Below are positions 6,016-11,704 of a stretch of 11,704 bases of DNA, one piece after another. Position 1 is the stretch's first letter. The number at the start of each line of letters is the position of its first letter. The DNA lies in contig DXEO01000070.1 of assembly GCA_019114925.1 (NCBI GenBank), positions 1 to 11,704 of the forward strand. Reading direction: 5' to 3'. This stretch comes from Candidatus Corynebacterium faecipullorum. GTDB taxonomy: Bacteria; Actinomycetota; Actinomycetes; Mycobacteriales; Mycobacteriaceae. The notes beneath the pieces are model-generated. The model was not told the DNA's origin. It saw only the letters and a list, made by a program, of their open reading frames with translations, and did no database searches. The position numbers and the translations under genes were made by a program.

Positions 6016-7371
6016 ATGAATCAACGCAACAATCCATCGACAGCGTATTTGGAAGCGATGGAGGAGGGCGTCGCCAAGCGCGTGGCGTCTGCAGCACCAC
6101 CGGAAAAACAGGGCGAGGACTACCCAGGCCAGGCGAAGCTCTGGGATGCGGTGGCCGCACGGGCTGAGGCCTTGCGGGAGAGGGCCGCGCACATCGTCGC
6201 GGACCTACACGCTCACCCTGAAACGGCCTTCGAAGAACACCGCTCCATGGCGGTCCTCGCGGACATCGTTGAAGAGCATGGCTTTTCCACGCGCCGAGGG
6301 GTCTACGGCGTGGAGACCGCGTTCGAAGCTTCCTGGCAGAGTGCAGATTACGACCCTGAACGACATCCCACTGTGGCCATCCTGGCGGAATACGATGCCC
6401 TGCCCCAGATTGGGCACGCGTGCGGGCATAACGTCATCGCCGCAGCGGGCGTTACTGGATTCTTGGCGGCTACTGCCGTGCTGGACGCCGCCCCTCCCAT
6501 GTCTGGCCGCATTCTCCTCCAGGGAACCCCGGCGGAGGAAGGTCATTCCGGCAAGGAATACATGATCCGCGGCGGAAGCCTTGAGGGCGTGGATGCCGCG
6601 GTGATGATCCATGGCTTTGGCTATGACATTGGCGCGCATGCCTGGGTGGGCCGGCGCATCCTACGCGTGACTTATCGTGGTGTGGCCGCGCACGCCAGCT
6701 CTCAACCCTTCATGGGGCGCAACGCCCTTGACGCTGCGAGCTTGGCTTACCAGGGGATTGGGCTTATGCGGCAGCAAATGCCGCCATCGGATCGAGTACA
6801 CGCCATCATGGGCGGTGGCGATCGTCCTTCCATCATCCCGAGCGAAGCGGATATGACTATTTACGTGCGCTCGTTGGGGGCGCGCACGCTCATGGATCTG
6901 TCCGCCAGGGTGGACGACATCGTCCGGGGTGCTGCACTCATGGCCGGTGTTGAGGTGGACGTGGAGTGGGATGAGCACCCGATGACCCTGCCCGTGCGCA
7001 ACAACGCGGCGCTGGTGGAGCGGTGGTCGGCCACGCAGGCGCGCCGGGGACGCACCGCGCTGCCCGCTGGGACGGTGCCGGATACGGTGGCTGCCTCGAC
7101 TGACTTTGGCAATGTCTCTCACCTCGTGCCCGGTCTGCATCCGATGGTGAAGGTATCGCCCACCGACGTGGCCCTGCACACGGAGGACTTTGCACGCTGG
7201 GCTGCCACGCCGCAGGCGGTAGACGCGGCCGTTGATTCGGCGGCGGGTTTGGCACAGGTTGCCCTCGATTTCTTAGCGGATCCGAATTTCCGCCGCGCGG
7301 CGCGGGAGGATTTTGATAGGGAAGGGCCAGTGTCGGTGAGTGATCTCATCGCGGAGAAGGGGGAAGGCTAA
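6016..7371 (+). CDS. M20 family amidohydrolase, AbgB/PM20D2-like
   Basis: The 451-residue protein is a zinc-type M20 hydrolase. Motifs in order: ADLHAHPETAFEEHRS at about 62-77, AEYDALPQIGHACGHN at 124-139 (His134, Cys136 and His138 candidate metal ligands), QGTPAEEGHSGKEYM at 169-183 (Glu174/175), His199, the dimerisation-domain segment AAHASSQPFMGRNALDAA, and STDFGNVSHLVPGLHP followed by His388 in ALHTEDFA. EYDALP..GHACGHN is characteristic of AbgB and PM20D2-like enzymes, which cleave p-aminobenzoyl-glutamate or unusual dipeptides. No signal peptide is seen, so it acts in the cytosol, fitting the AbgT transporter ending four bases upstream. ATG 6016 is preferred; TTG 6004 would overlap the transporter. 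No good ribosome-binding site is visible, which suggests coupled translation. An AbgA-type partner is absent. Confidence 0.88.
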   Translation: MNQRNNPSTAYLEAMEEGVAKRVASAAPPEKQGEDYPGQAKLWDAVAARAEALRERAAHIVADLHAHPETAFEEHRSMAVLADIVEEHGFSTRRGVYGVETAFEASWQSADYDPERHPTVAILAEYDALPQIGHACGHNVIAAAGVTGFLAATAVLDAAPPMSGRILLQGTPAEEGHSGKEYMIRGGSLEGVDAAVMIHGFGYDIGAHAWVGRRILRVTYRGVAAHASSQPFMGRNALDAASLAYQGIGLMRQQMPPSDRVHAIMGGGDRPSIIPSEADMTIYVRSLGARTLMDLSARVDDIVRGAALMAGVEVDVEWDEHPMTLPVRNNAALVERWSATQARRGRTALPAGTVPDTVAASTDFGNVSHLVPGLHPMVKVSPTDVALHTEDFARWAATPQAVDAAVDSAAGLAQVALDFLADPNFRRAAREDFDREGPVSVSDLIAEKGEG

Positions 7372-7395
7372 GCGTAAATATTTTGTTATAAAAGG

Positions 7396-7438
7396 CATGT
7401 CACGGGGTGGCGGGTGGTGTTCTGTTACCCCCGTCATG
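7396..7438 (+). terminator. Imperfect hairpin after the amidohydrolase gene
   Basis: CATG-TC-ACGGGG (7396-7407) can pair with CCCCGTCATG (7429-7438) if the TC is bulged, with about 20 bases in the loop. There is no T run after it, so termination is uncertain; it could be a regulatory site. Just before it is an AT-rich patch with TATAAA (7387-7392) that resembles a -10 element but lacks a partner. Confidence 0.3.
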
Positions 7439-7462
7439 AATTAGGAAACATAAGCGTGCTTG

Positions 7463-7481
7463 AAAGGTAAGCCTTACTTGA
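7463..7481 (+). promoter_or_regulatory. Upstream DtxR-type iron box
   Basis: AAAGGTAAGCCTTACTTGA matches the DtxR consensus TTAGGTTAGCCTAACCTAA at 13 of 19 positions by my alignment and keeps the palindromic centre. A further half-site, TTAGGTTAG (7483-7491), identical to the left half of the consensus, follows directly. The iron-dependent repressor DtxR would bind here when iron is plentiful. Confidence 0.55.
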
Positions 7482-7504
7482 GTTAGGTTAGGCGCTGTCC
7501 TTAT

Positions 7505-7534
7505 TTGCCAACTGTGGTTAGCCACACCTAATAT
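7505..7534 (+). promoter_or_regulatory. Promoter of the siderophore transporter operon
   Basis: TTGCCA (7505-7510) and TAATAT (7529-7534) are 18 bases apart, close to the sigma-70 consensus. Transcription would start near 7541, only about five bases before the ATG, so the message would be nearly leaderless from this promoter. The downstream DtxR box fills the spacer and the first bases of the -10, the classic placement for repression. Confidence 0.55.
7513..7531 (+). promoter_or_regulatory. Downstream DtxR-type iron box
   Basis: TGTGGTTAGCCACACCTAA matches the 19-base DtxR consensus at 15 positions, including the GGTTAGCC core and the whole right end ACCTAA. It sits between the -35 and -10 elements and ends 14 bases before the start codon. 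Repression by iron-loaded DtxR is the expected outcome. Confidence 0.75.
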
Positions 7535-7545
7535 GCAAGGAAGCT

Positions 7546-8577
7546 ATGTTTAACCTTTCTCGCCGTGCCTCGCGCACGACCGCCGCCAAAGTTGCCGCCA
7601 CTCTTTCGGTAGCAGCGCTCGCTCTCACCGGCTGCTCTTCCAGCCAGTCTGCGGAGACCGCTGAGCCGACCCAATCTGCGGCGGCAGGCGCCTCCACCAT
7701 CACCCTGGAGGATAACTTCGGCTCGAAGGAAGTCACCCTCCCGGTGGAGAACCCTGCGGTGACGGATAACCGCGCTTTCTCTATCCTGGCGCAGTGGGAC
7801 ATTGACCTTGCTGCCGCACCGCTGACGCTGGTGCCGAAGTCCTTGCGTGATACCTACAACAAGGACACGGTCGAGGTTGACTTGGGTACCCATAAGGAGC
7901 CGGACCTCGAAAGCCTCGTAGCAGCGGACCCGGATGTCGTGTGGAACGGCCAGCGTTTCGAACAGCACCAAGGGGATATTGAGAAGCTGCTCGAGGATGT
8001 CCCAGTGCTTGACTTCGAGCCGCGCGATGACGAAGACTTCTTCGACGAGCTCAAGCGCCACACTGAGGCCCTGGGCCAGGTTTTCGGCCACGAAGAGGAC
8101 GCTGCGAAGCTCATCGAGGATTTCGATGCCGCTGCTGAGCGCGCTAAGAAGGCCTACAACCCAGAGCAGAAGGTCATGGCTGTGAACACCTCCGGCGGTG
8201 AAATCGGCTACATTGCTCCTGGCGTCGGGCGCGTGTATGGTCCGGTCTTTGAGCTGCTTGGTCTGACCCCGTCCCTGGAGGTTTCCAACGCCTCCGATGA
8301 CCACGAGGGCGACGACATCTCCGTTGAGGCCATTGCCGAGTCCAACCCGGATTGGATCCTCGTTATGGACCGCGACTCCGCTATCTCCAAGGAAGGCCAG
8401 GACGTCACCCCGGGCGAGAAGCTGGTCAAGGACAACGCGGCGCTCAAGAACGTCACTGCTGTGAAGGAAGGCAACGTTTACGTGGCGCCGAATGACACCT
8501 ACATTGATGAGTCCATCATTACCTACACCGAGATCTTGAACGCGCTTGCCGACGCCTTCGAGAAGGCCAATGCCTAA
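7546..8577 (+). CDS. Ferric siderophore ABC transporter, substrate-binding lipoprotein
   Basis: The 343-residue protein starts with a lipoprotein signal: basic MFNLSRRASR, a hydrophobic stretch and the lipobox LTGC with Cys30 as lipid anchor. A Ser/Thr/Ala-rich linker reaches about residue 50. The mature part has the class III periplasmic-binding fold pattern, with DLESLVAADPDVVWNGQRF, a long connecting helix region rich in charge, NTSGGEIGYIAPGVGRVYGPVFELLGL, and IAESNPDWILVMDRD. This resembles the CeuA/YclQ/FatB group, which binds catecholate-type ferric siderophores. The protein would sit on the outer face of the cell membrane and pass its cargo to the two permeases. AGGAAG before the ATG is the ribosome-binding site. 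First gene of an operon under two DtxR boxes; gene order equals ciuABCD of C. diphtheriae, but orthology is not shown. Confidence 0.92.
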   Translation: MFNLSRRASRTTAAKVAATLSVAALALTGCSSSQSAETAEPTQSAAAGASTITLEDNFGSKEVTLPVENPAVTDNRAFSILAQWDIDLAAAPLTLVPKSLRDTYNKDTVEVDLGTHKEPDLESLVAADPDVVWNGQRFEQHQGDIEKLLEDVPVLDFEPRDDEDFFDELKRHTEALGQVFGHEEDAAKLIEDFDAAAERAKKAYNPEQKVMAVNTSGGEIGYIAPGVGRVYGPVFELLGLTPSLEVSNASDDHEGDDISVEAIAESNPDWILVMDRDSAISKEGQDVTPGEKLVKDNAALKNVTAVKEGNVYVAPNDTYIDESIITYTEILNALADAFEKANA

Positions 8578-8612
8578 ACAACTCTCTCGGCAGCTAAGGA
8601 GGAGACTAAACC

Positions 8613-9614
8613 GTGACGGTGAAGAGCAGCGCTACGGCCGAGCACTCAGCTGTCGGCCCGCGTAACTCCCGCGGACCTGTGCTGACCTGGAAGCTAGGCC
8701 TCGGCGTGCTTGGCGTCATCGCGCTGCTCCTCCTTTCCCTCATGGTGGGGGAGTACAGCATCCTCAATAATGAGGACGGCTGGTCTATGTTCTTCACCAC
8801 CCGCGTGCCGCGTACCGTGGCGCTCGTCTTGGCGGGCGCCGCGATGGCAATGAGCGGTTTGGTCATGCAGCTGCTGACTCAAAACCGCTTCGTGGAACCC
8901 ACGACGACGGGAACCACCGAGTGGGCCGGTCTGGGCCTGCTCTTTTCCCTAATCCTTTTCCCGCACTCATCCGTGCTGGTGAAGATGGTTATTTCGGTGG
9001 TTTTTGCGTTCGTGGGAACCATGGTGTTTTTCGCGTTCCTGCGCCGCGTGGCGCTGCGCTCCTCCCTCATTGTGCCGATTATCGGCATTATGTTGGGAGC
9101 TGTCGTTAGCGCAGTGTCGTCCTACGTGGCGCTAGCGACGGATACCTTGCAGCAGCTCGGAATCTGGTTCATGGGATCCTTTACCTCTGTCTATGAGGGG
9201 CAATACGAGGTCCTGTGGATCGTCCTGCTGGTTTTGGGGGCTGTGTATTTCTATGCTGACAAACTTACCGTCGCTGGGCTAGGGGAGGACATTGCCACCA
9301 ATATCGGCCTGAACTACAAGCAGATGATCCTGTTGGGAACCGGGCTTATCGCGGTGGCGACGGGTGTAGTCACCGTCGTCGTTGGCTCCCTGCCGTTCCT
9401 TGGGCTCATCGTTCCCAATGTAGTGAGCATGTTGCGCGGCGATGACCTGCGCTCTAATCTCCCGTGGGTCTGCCTGCTCGGTATCGCCACGGTGACCTTG
9501 TGTGACCTCATTGGCCGCACCATTATCTCCCCGTTTGAGATGCCCGTATCAGTCATCCTGGGAGTTGTCGGTGCTATCGTATTCGTCGTCTTGATCGTGA
9601 GGTCGACCAAGTGA
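8613..9614 (+). CDS. Ferric siderophore ABC transporter permease (first subunit)
   Basis: The 333-residue FecCD-family permease begins at GTG 8613 with a strong AAGGAGGAG site upstream, 35 bases after the lipoprotein gene. Hydrophobic segments run throughout. Family signatures are TRVPRTVALVLAGAAMAMSG at about 63-82, the GLGEDIATNIGLN segment before the coupling region, and GSLPFLGLIVPNVVSMLRGDD at 258-278, ending PFEMPVSVILGVVGAIVFVVLIVR. It forms the membrane channel with the second permease and is driven by the ATPase encoded downstream. Its stop overlaps the next start by four bases (GTGA, 9611-9614), indicating translational coupling. Confidence 0.93.
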   Translation: MTVKSSATAEHSAVGPRNSRGPVLTWKLGLGVLGVIALLLLSLMVGEYSILNNEDGWSMFFTTRVPRTVALVLAGAAMAMSGLVMQLLTQNRFVEPTTTGTTEWAGLGLLFSLILFPHSSVLVKMVISVVFAFVGTMVFFAFLRRVALRSSLIVPIIGIMLGAVVSAVSSYVALATDTLQQLGIWFMGSFTSVYEGQYEVLWIVLLVLGAVYFYADKLTVAGLGEDIATNIGLNYKQMILLGTGLIAVATGVVTVVVGSLPFLGLIVPNVVSMLRGDDLRSNLPWVCLLGIATVTLCDLIGRTIISPFEMPVSVILGVVGAIVFVVLIVRSTK

Positions 9615-10669
9615 GTGTAAGTATCTCTATCCCTAAGACGAAGGAACCTGTGCAAACGTCACGTGCCCGGCGAAACGTGGGCAGCTTCCAGTCTGCTGCT
9701 GCGGCACGAAAGTACTGGATCATCCTCGTTGCCTTGATTGTTGCTGGTCTGGCCTTCGCCTTCGGACTTTTGGCCTATGACAACCCCATGGATTTTGGCA
9801 CCCGCAAGTGGTGGCTCATTGCGCGTCGCCGCGCTGATGCGGTAACAGCCATGGCGATTGTCGCCGTATGCCAATCCGTGGCCACAGTGGCTTTCCATAC
9901 AGTGACGAATAACCGGATCCTCACTCCCTCCATCATGGGGTTTGAGTCGTTATACGTAGCGATTAATACAGCCACGATTTTTTTCCTTGGTGCCGCCGGC
10001 CTAACTCAGGCCCGCAACATGGGAACCTTCCTTTTGCAGCTTGTGCTCATGGTGGGTCTATCCCTCGTGCTGTACTCCTGGCTGCTGACTAGCCGCCGCA
10101 ACAACATGCATGCGATGTTGCTCGTTGGCATCATTATCGGTGGAGGCTTGGGTTCTCTCTCGACGTTTATGCAGCGCATGCTCACACCCAGTGAATTCGA
10201 CGTTCTCACCGCGCGGCTCTTCGGTTCGGTGAACAACGCGGAGAGTGAATACTATCCCATCGCTATACCGTTGGTCCTCGCGGTGACATTGCTGATGTAC
10301 CTGAACTCCCGCCAGCTCAACGTCCTGGCCTTGGGGCGTGATGCCGCAACGAACCTTGGCGTTAATCACAAGGTCAATGCAATCTATACGCTGATTTTGG
10401 TTTCCATTCTTATGGCGACAAGCACCGCGCTCGTTGGGCCCATGACATTCCTGGGCTTCCTCGTGGCTACCTTGGCCTATCAGGCAGCGGAGACGTATGA
10501 CCACCGCTTTTTGTTCCCAATGGCAATCGCCACGGCCTTCGCCGTACTCACCGGCGCCTACTTCCTCATGCAGCACGTGTTCTACGCGCAGGGCGTGGTC
10601 TCCATCATTATTGAGCTAGTGGGCGGCAGCGTCTTCCTTCTGGTCATTCTGCGAAAGGGCAAGCTGTGA
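9611..10669 (+). CDS. Ferric siderophore ABC transporter permease (second subunit)
   Basis: This 352-residue FecCD-family permease overlaps the first permease by GTGA and starts at GTG 9611, with GAGG at 9599-9602 upstream. A polar tail of about 33 residues precedes the first membrane helix. NNRILTPSIMGFESLYV at about 100-116 is the hallmark of the second permease in CeuBC/FatDC/YclNO-type systems, and ALGRDAATNLGVNHK plus GPMTFLGFLVATLAYQ correspond to the conserved cytosolic loop and following helix. It pairs with the preceding subunit in the membrane. The stop overlaps the ATPase start by four bases. Confidence 0.93.
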   Translation: MSVSISIPKTKEPVQTSRARRNVGSFQSAAAARKYWIILVALIVAGLAFAFGLLAYDNPMDFGTRKWWLIARRRADAVTAMAIVAVCQSVATVAFHTVTNNRILTPSIMGFESLYVAINTATIFFLGAAGLTQARNMGTFLLQLVLMVGLSLVLYSWLLTSRRNNMHAMLLVGIIIGGGLGSLSTFMQRMLTPSEFDVLTARLFGSVNNAESEYYPIAIPLVLAVTLLMYLNSRQLNVLALGRDAATNLGVNHKVNAIYTLILVSILMATSTALVGPMTFLGFLVATLAYQAAETYDHRFLFPMAIATAFAVLTGAYFLMQHVFYAQGVVSIIIELVGGSVFLLVILRKGKL

Positions 10670-11421
10670 TCAAGCTTTCCAAAGTTTCCAAGTCCTACTC
10701 CGGTGAGACCAGCATTGGCCCCATCGATCTGGAGATCCCCTCCGGCGGTATTACTGCGCTGATTGGGCCGAATGGTGCGGGCAAGTCCACGATGCTGACG
10801 ATGATTGGCCGACTTCTCGACGTCGACGAAGGTAGCATCGAGGTCGCCGGTTACGACGTCTCCTCTACGAAGTCGCAGGACTTGGCGAAGATCCTCTCCA
10901 TCCTGCGCCAGGAGAACCACTTCATTACCAAGCTGACCGTGCGCCAGCTGGTGAGCTTCGGCCGTTTCCCCTACTCGAAGGGGCGGCTGACTGCGGAAGA
11001 TGAAGAGATAGTTTCGCGCTACATCGACTTCTTCCACTTGGCTGAATTGGAGAGCCGTTATCTTGACGAGCTGTCCGGCGGCCAGCGTCAGCGTGCATAT
11101 GTGGCGATGGTGCTCTGCCAGGAGACGGATTACGTGCTTCTCGACGAGCCCCTCAACAACCTGGACATTTCACACTCCGTGGAGATGATGAAGCATTTGC
11201 GGAAGGCCGCCAAGGAATTTGGCCGGACGATCATCATCGTCCTCCATGACATCAACTTTGCTGCTCGTTATGCCGACTATATTTGCGCGGCCAAGGATGG
11301 AAGCATCGTTTCTTTCGGCAGTCCGGAGGAGATCATGCGCGATGAGATTCTCACGCCCATCTTCGAAACCCCCATCACCGTTATCGATGGTCCGGATGGC
11401 CTGTTGGCCTGTTATCACTAA
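10666..11421 (+). CDS. Ferric siderophore ABC transporter ATP-binding protein
   Basis: The 251-residue ATPase has every nucleotide-binding motif: Walker A GPNGAGKST at 34-42, Q-loop Gln82, signature LSGGQRQR at 136-143, Walker B YVLLDEP at 156-162 with catalytic Glu161, D-loop NNLD at 164-167 and switch His194 (VLHDIN). It should therefore be active and power siderophore import on the cytosolic face of the two permeases. GTG at 10666 overlaps the permease stop (GTGA), so its synthesis is tied to that of the permease. It is the last gene of the operon; a terminator begins 42 bases after the stop. Confidence 0.95.
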   Translation: MIKLSKVSKSYSGETSIGPIDLEIPSGGITALIGPNGAGKSTMLTMIGRLLDVDEGSIEVAGYDVSSTKSQDLAKILSILRQENHFITKLTVRQLVSFGRFPYSKGRLTAEDEEIVSRYIDFFHLAELESRYLDELSGGQRQRAYVAMVLCQETDYVLLDEPLNNLDISHSVEMMKHLRKAAKEFGRTIIIVLHDINFAARYADYICAAKDGSIVSFGSPEEIMRDEILTPIFETPITVIDGPDGLLACYH

Positions 11422-11462
11422 TTATTAGCATTCAGGTGGACTATCCGATAGCCGGAAAACTG

Positions 11463-11513
11463 CCCCAGGAAGAGCATCAAAAGATGCGTTTTCCTGGGGA
11501 TTTGTTGTTTGTT
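11463..11513 (+). terminator. Terminator of the siderophore transporter operon
   Basis: CCCCAGGAA (11463-11471) pairs with TTCCTGGGG (11491-11499). Inside it GCATC (11474-11478) pairs with GATGC (11483-11487) around an AAAA loop. A T-rich tail, ATTTGTTGTTTGTT, follows directly. This is a convincing factor-independent terminator. Confidence 0.9.
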
Positions 11514-11602
11514 GGGGGTGTGCGTATATTTATCGGGGTCGCCGCGAGGTAGCCGGGAGGTTAACTGGTGGTAGATGTTCGGACGATGGTTGTTCGGCGG
11601 GT

Positions 11603-11632
11603 TTGACTTTGGTTGAGCTTGTTGGGTAAGGT
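11603..11632 (+). promoter_or_regulatory. Strong promoter, probably for a downstream rRNA operon
   Basis: TTGACT (11603-11608) and TAAGGT (11627-11632) are 18 bases apart. No ribosome-binding site or start codon follows before the window ends; about 65 leader bases run to the boxA-like motif. The heptamer TGTTCGG occurs at 11576, 11591 and 11633, around this promoter. The stretch 11514-11704 otherwise holds no gene that I can see. Confidence 0.55.
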
Positions 11633-11691
11633 TGTTCGGGCCGCTGCAAGAGGGTTAACGTTTGGTTAATTTTTTTGTGGTGTGCGGATGA

Positions 11692-11704
11692 TGTTTGAGA
11701 ACTC
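11692..11704 (+). promoter_or_regulatory. Leader motif resembling the actinobacterial rRNA antitermination region
   Basis: TGTTTGAGAACTC at the very end of the window matches, from memory, the conserved sequence (continuing AATAG) found before 16S rRNA genes in Corynebacterium and relatives. The T run before it (11670-11676) is also typical of such leaders. It is cut by the window edge, so the assignment depends on what follows. Confidence 0.5.

Noticed and set aside
7528..8304. 258-codon minus-strand frame opposite the lipoprotein gene
   Set aside because: It is a shadow of a gene with clear lipobox, promoter and operon context.
1..11704. CRISPR array, transposase, integrase, phage or toxin-antitoxin genes
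   Set aside because: I looked for regularly spaced repeats and for such proteins on both strands and saw none; apart from the tmRNA fragment and the 12-bp inverted repeat there is no mobile-element sign.

Overview
The window reads as chromosomal DNA of a high-GC actinobacterium, most probably a Corynebacterium. The support is the ftsX-smpB-ssrA neighbourhood, a tmRNA tag ending in QRDYALAA, DtxR-type iron boxes before a siderophore transporter, and GTGA start/stop overlaps. Species cannot be fixed from the sequence alone.

Layout. (1) 1-1662, plus strand: the C-terminal end of ftsX and a hairpin terminator, then smpB, a DUF488 gene and an unrecognised 137-codon gene in close series. (2) 1727-2150: ssrA (tmRNA) and a strong hairpin terminator that also serves the convergent gene. 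(3) 2166-4121: a flavin-dependent luciferase-like monooxygenase (minus) divergent from a DJ-1/PfpI-family gene (plus). The 200-bp gap between them carries an inverted, 30-nt near-exact copy of the tmRNA 3' end. (4) 4341-7371: an AbgT-family transporter followed 4 nt later by an M20 (AbgB/PM20D2-like) amidohydrolase, a two-gene unit for uptake or export and cleavage of aminoacyl-type amides. (5) 7463-11513: a DtxR-regulated four-gene ABC importer for a ferric siderophore (lipoprotein, two permeases, ATPase), closed by a hairpin terminator. (6) 11514-11704: no gene. It holds a good sigma-70-type promoter and ends in a sequence resembling the antitermination leader before 16S rRNA, so an rRNA operon probably starts just past the right edge.

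Functional links. SmpB and tmRNA are the two partners of trans-translation and lie about 0.9 kb apart, with two accessory genes between them. The siderophore operon is complete for inner-membrane uptake but has no siderophore synthesis gene in view. I found no CRISPR array, transposase, integrase or toxin system. The least ordinary observation is the inverted tmRNA 3'-end fragment, a possible relic of integration at ssrA.
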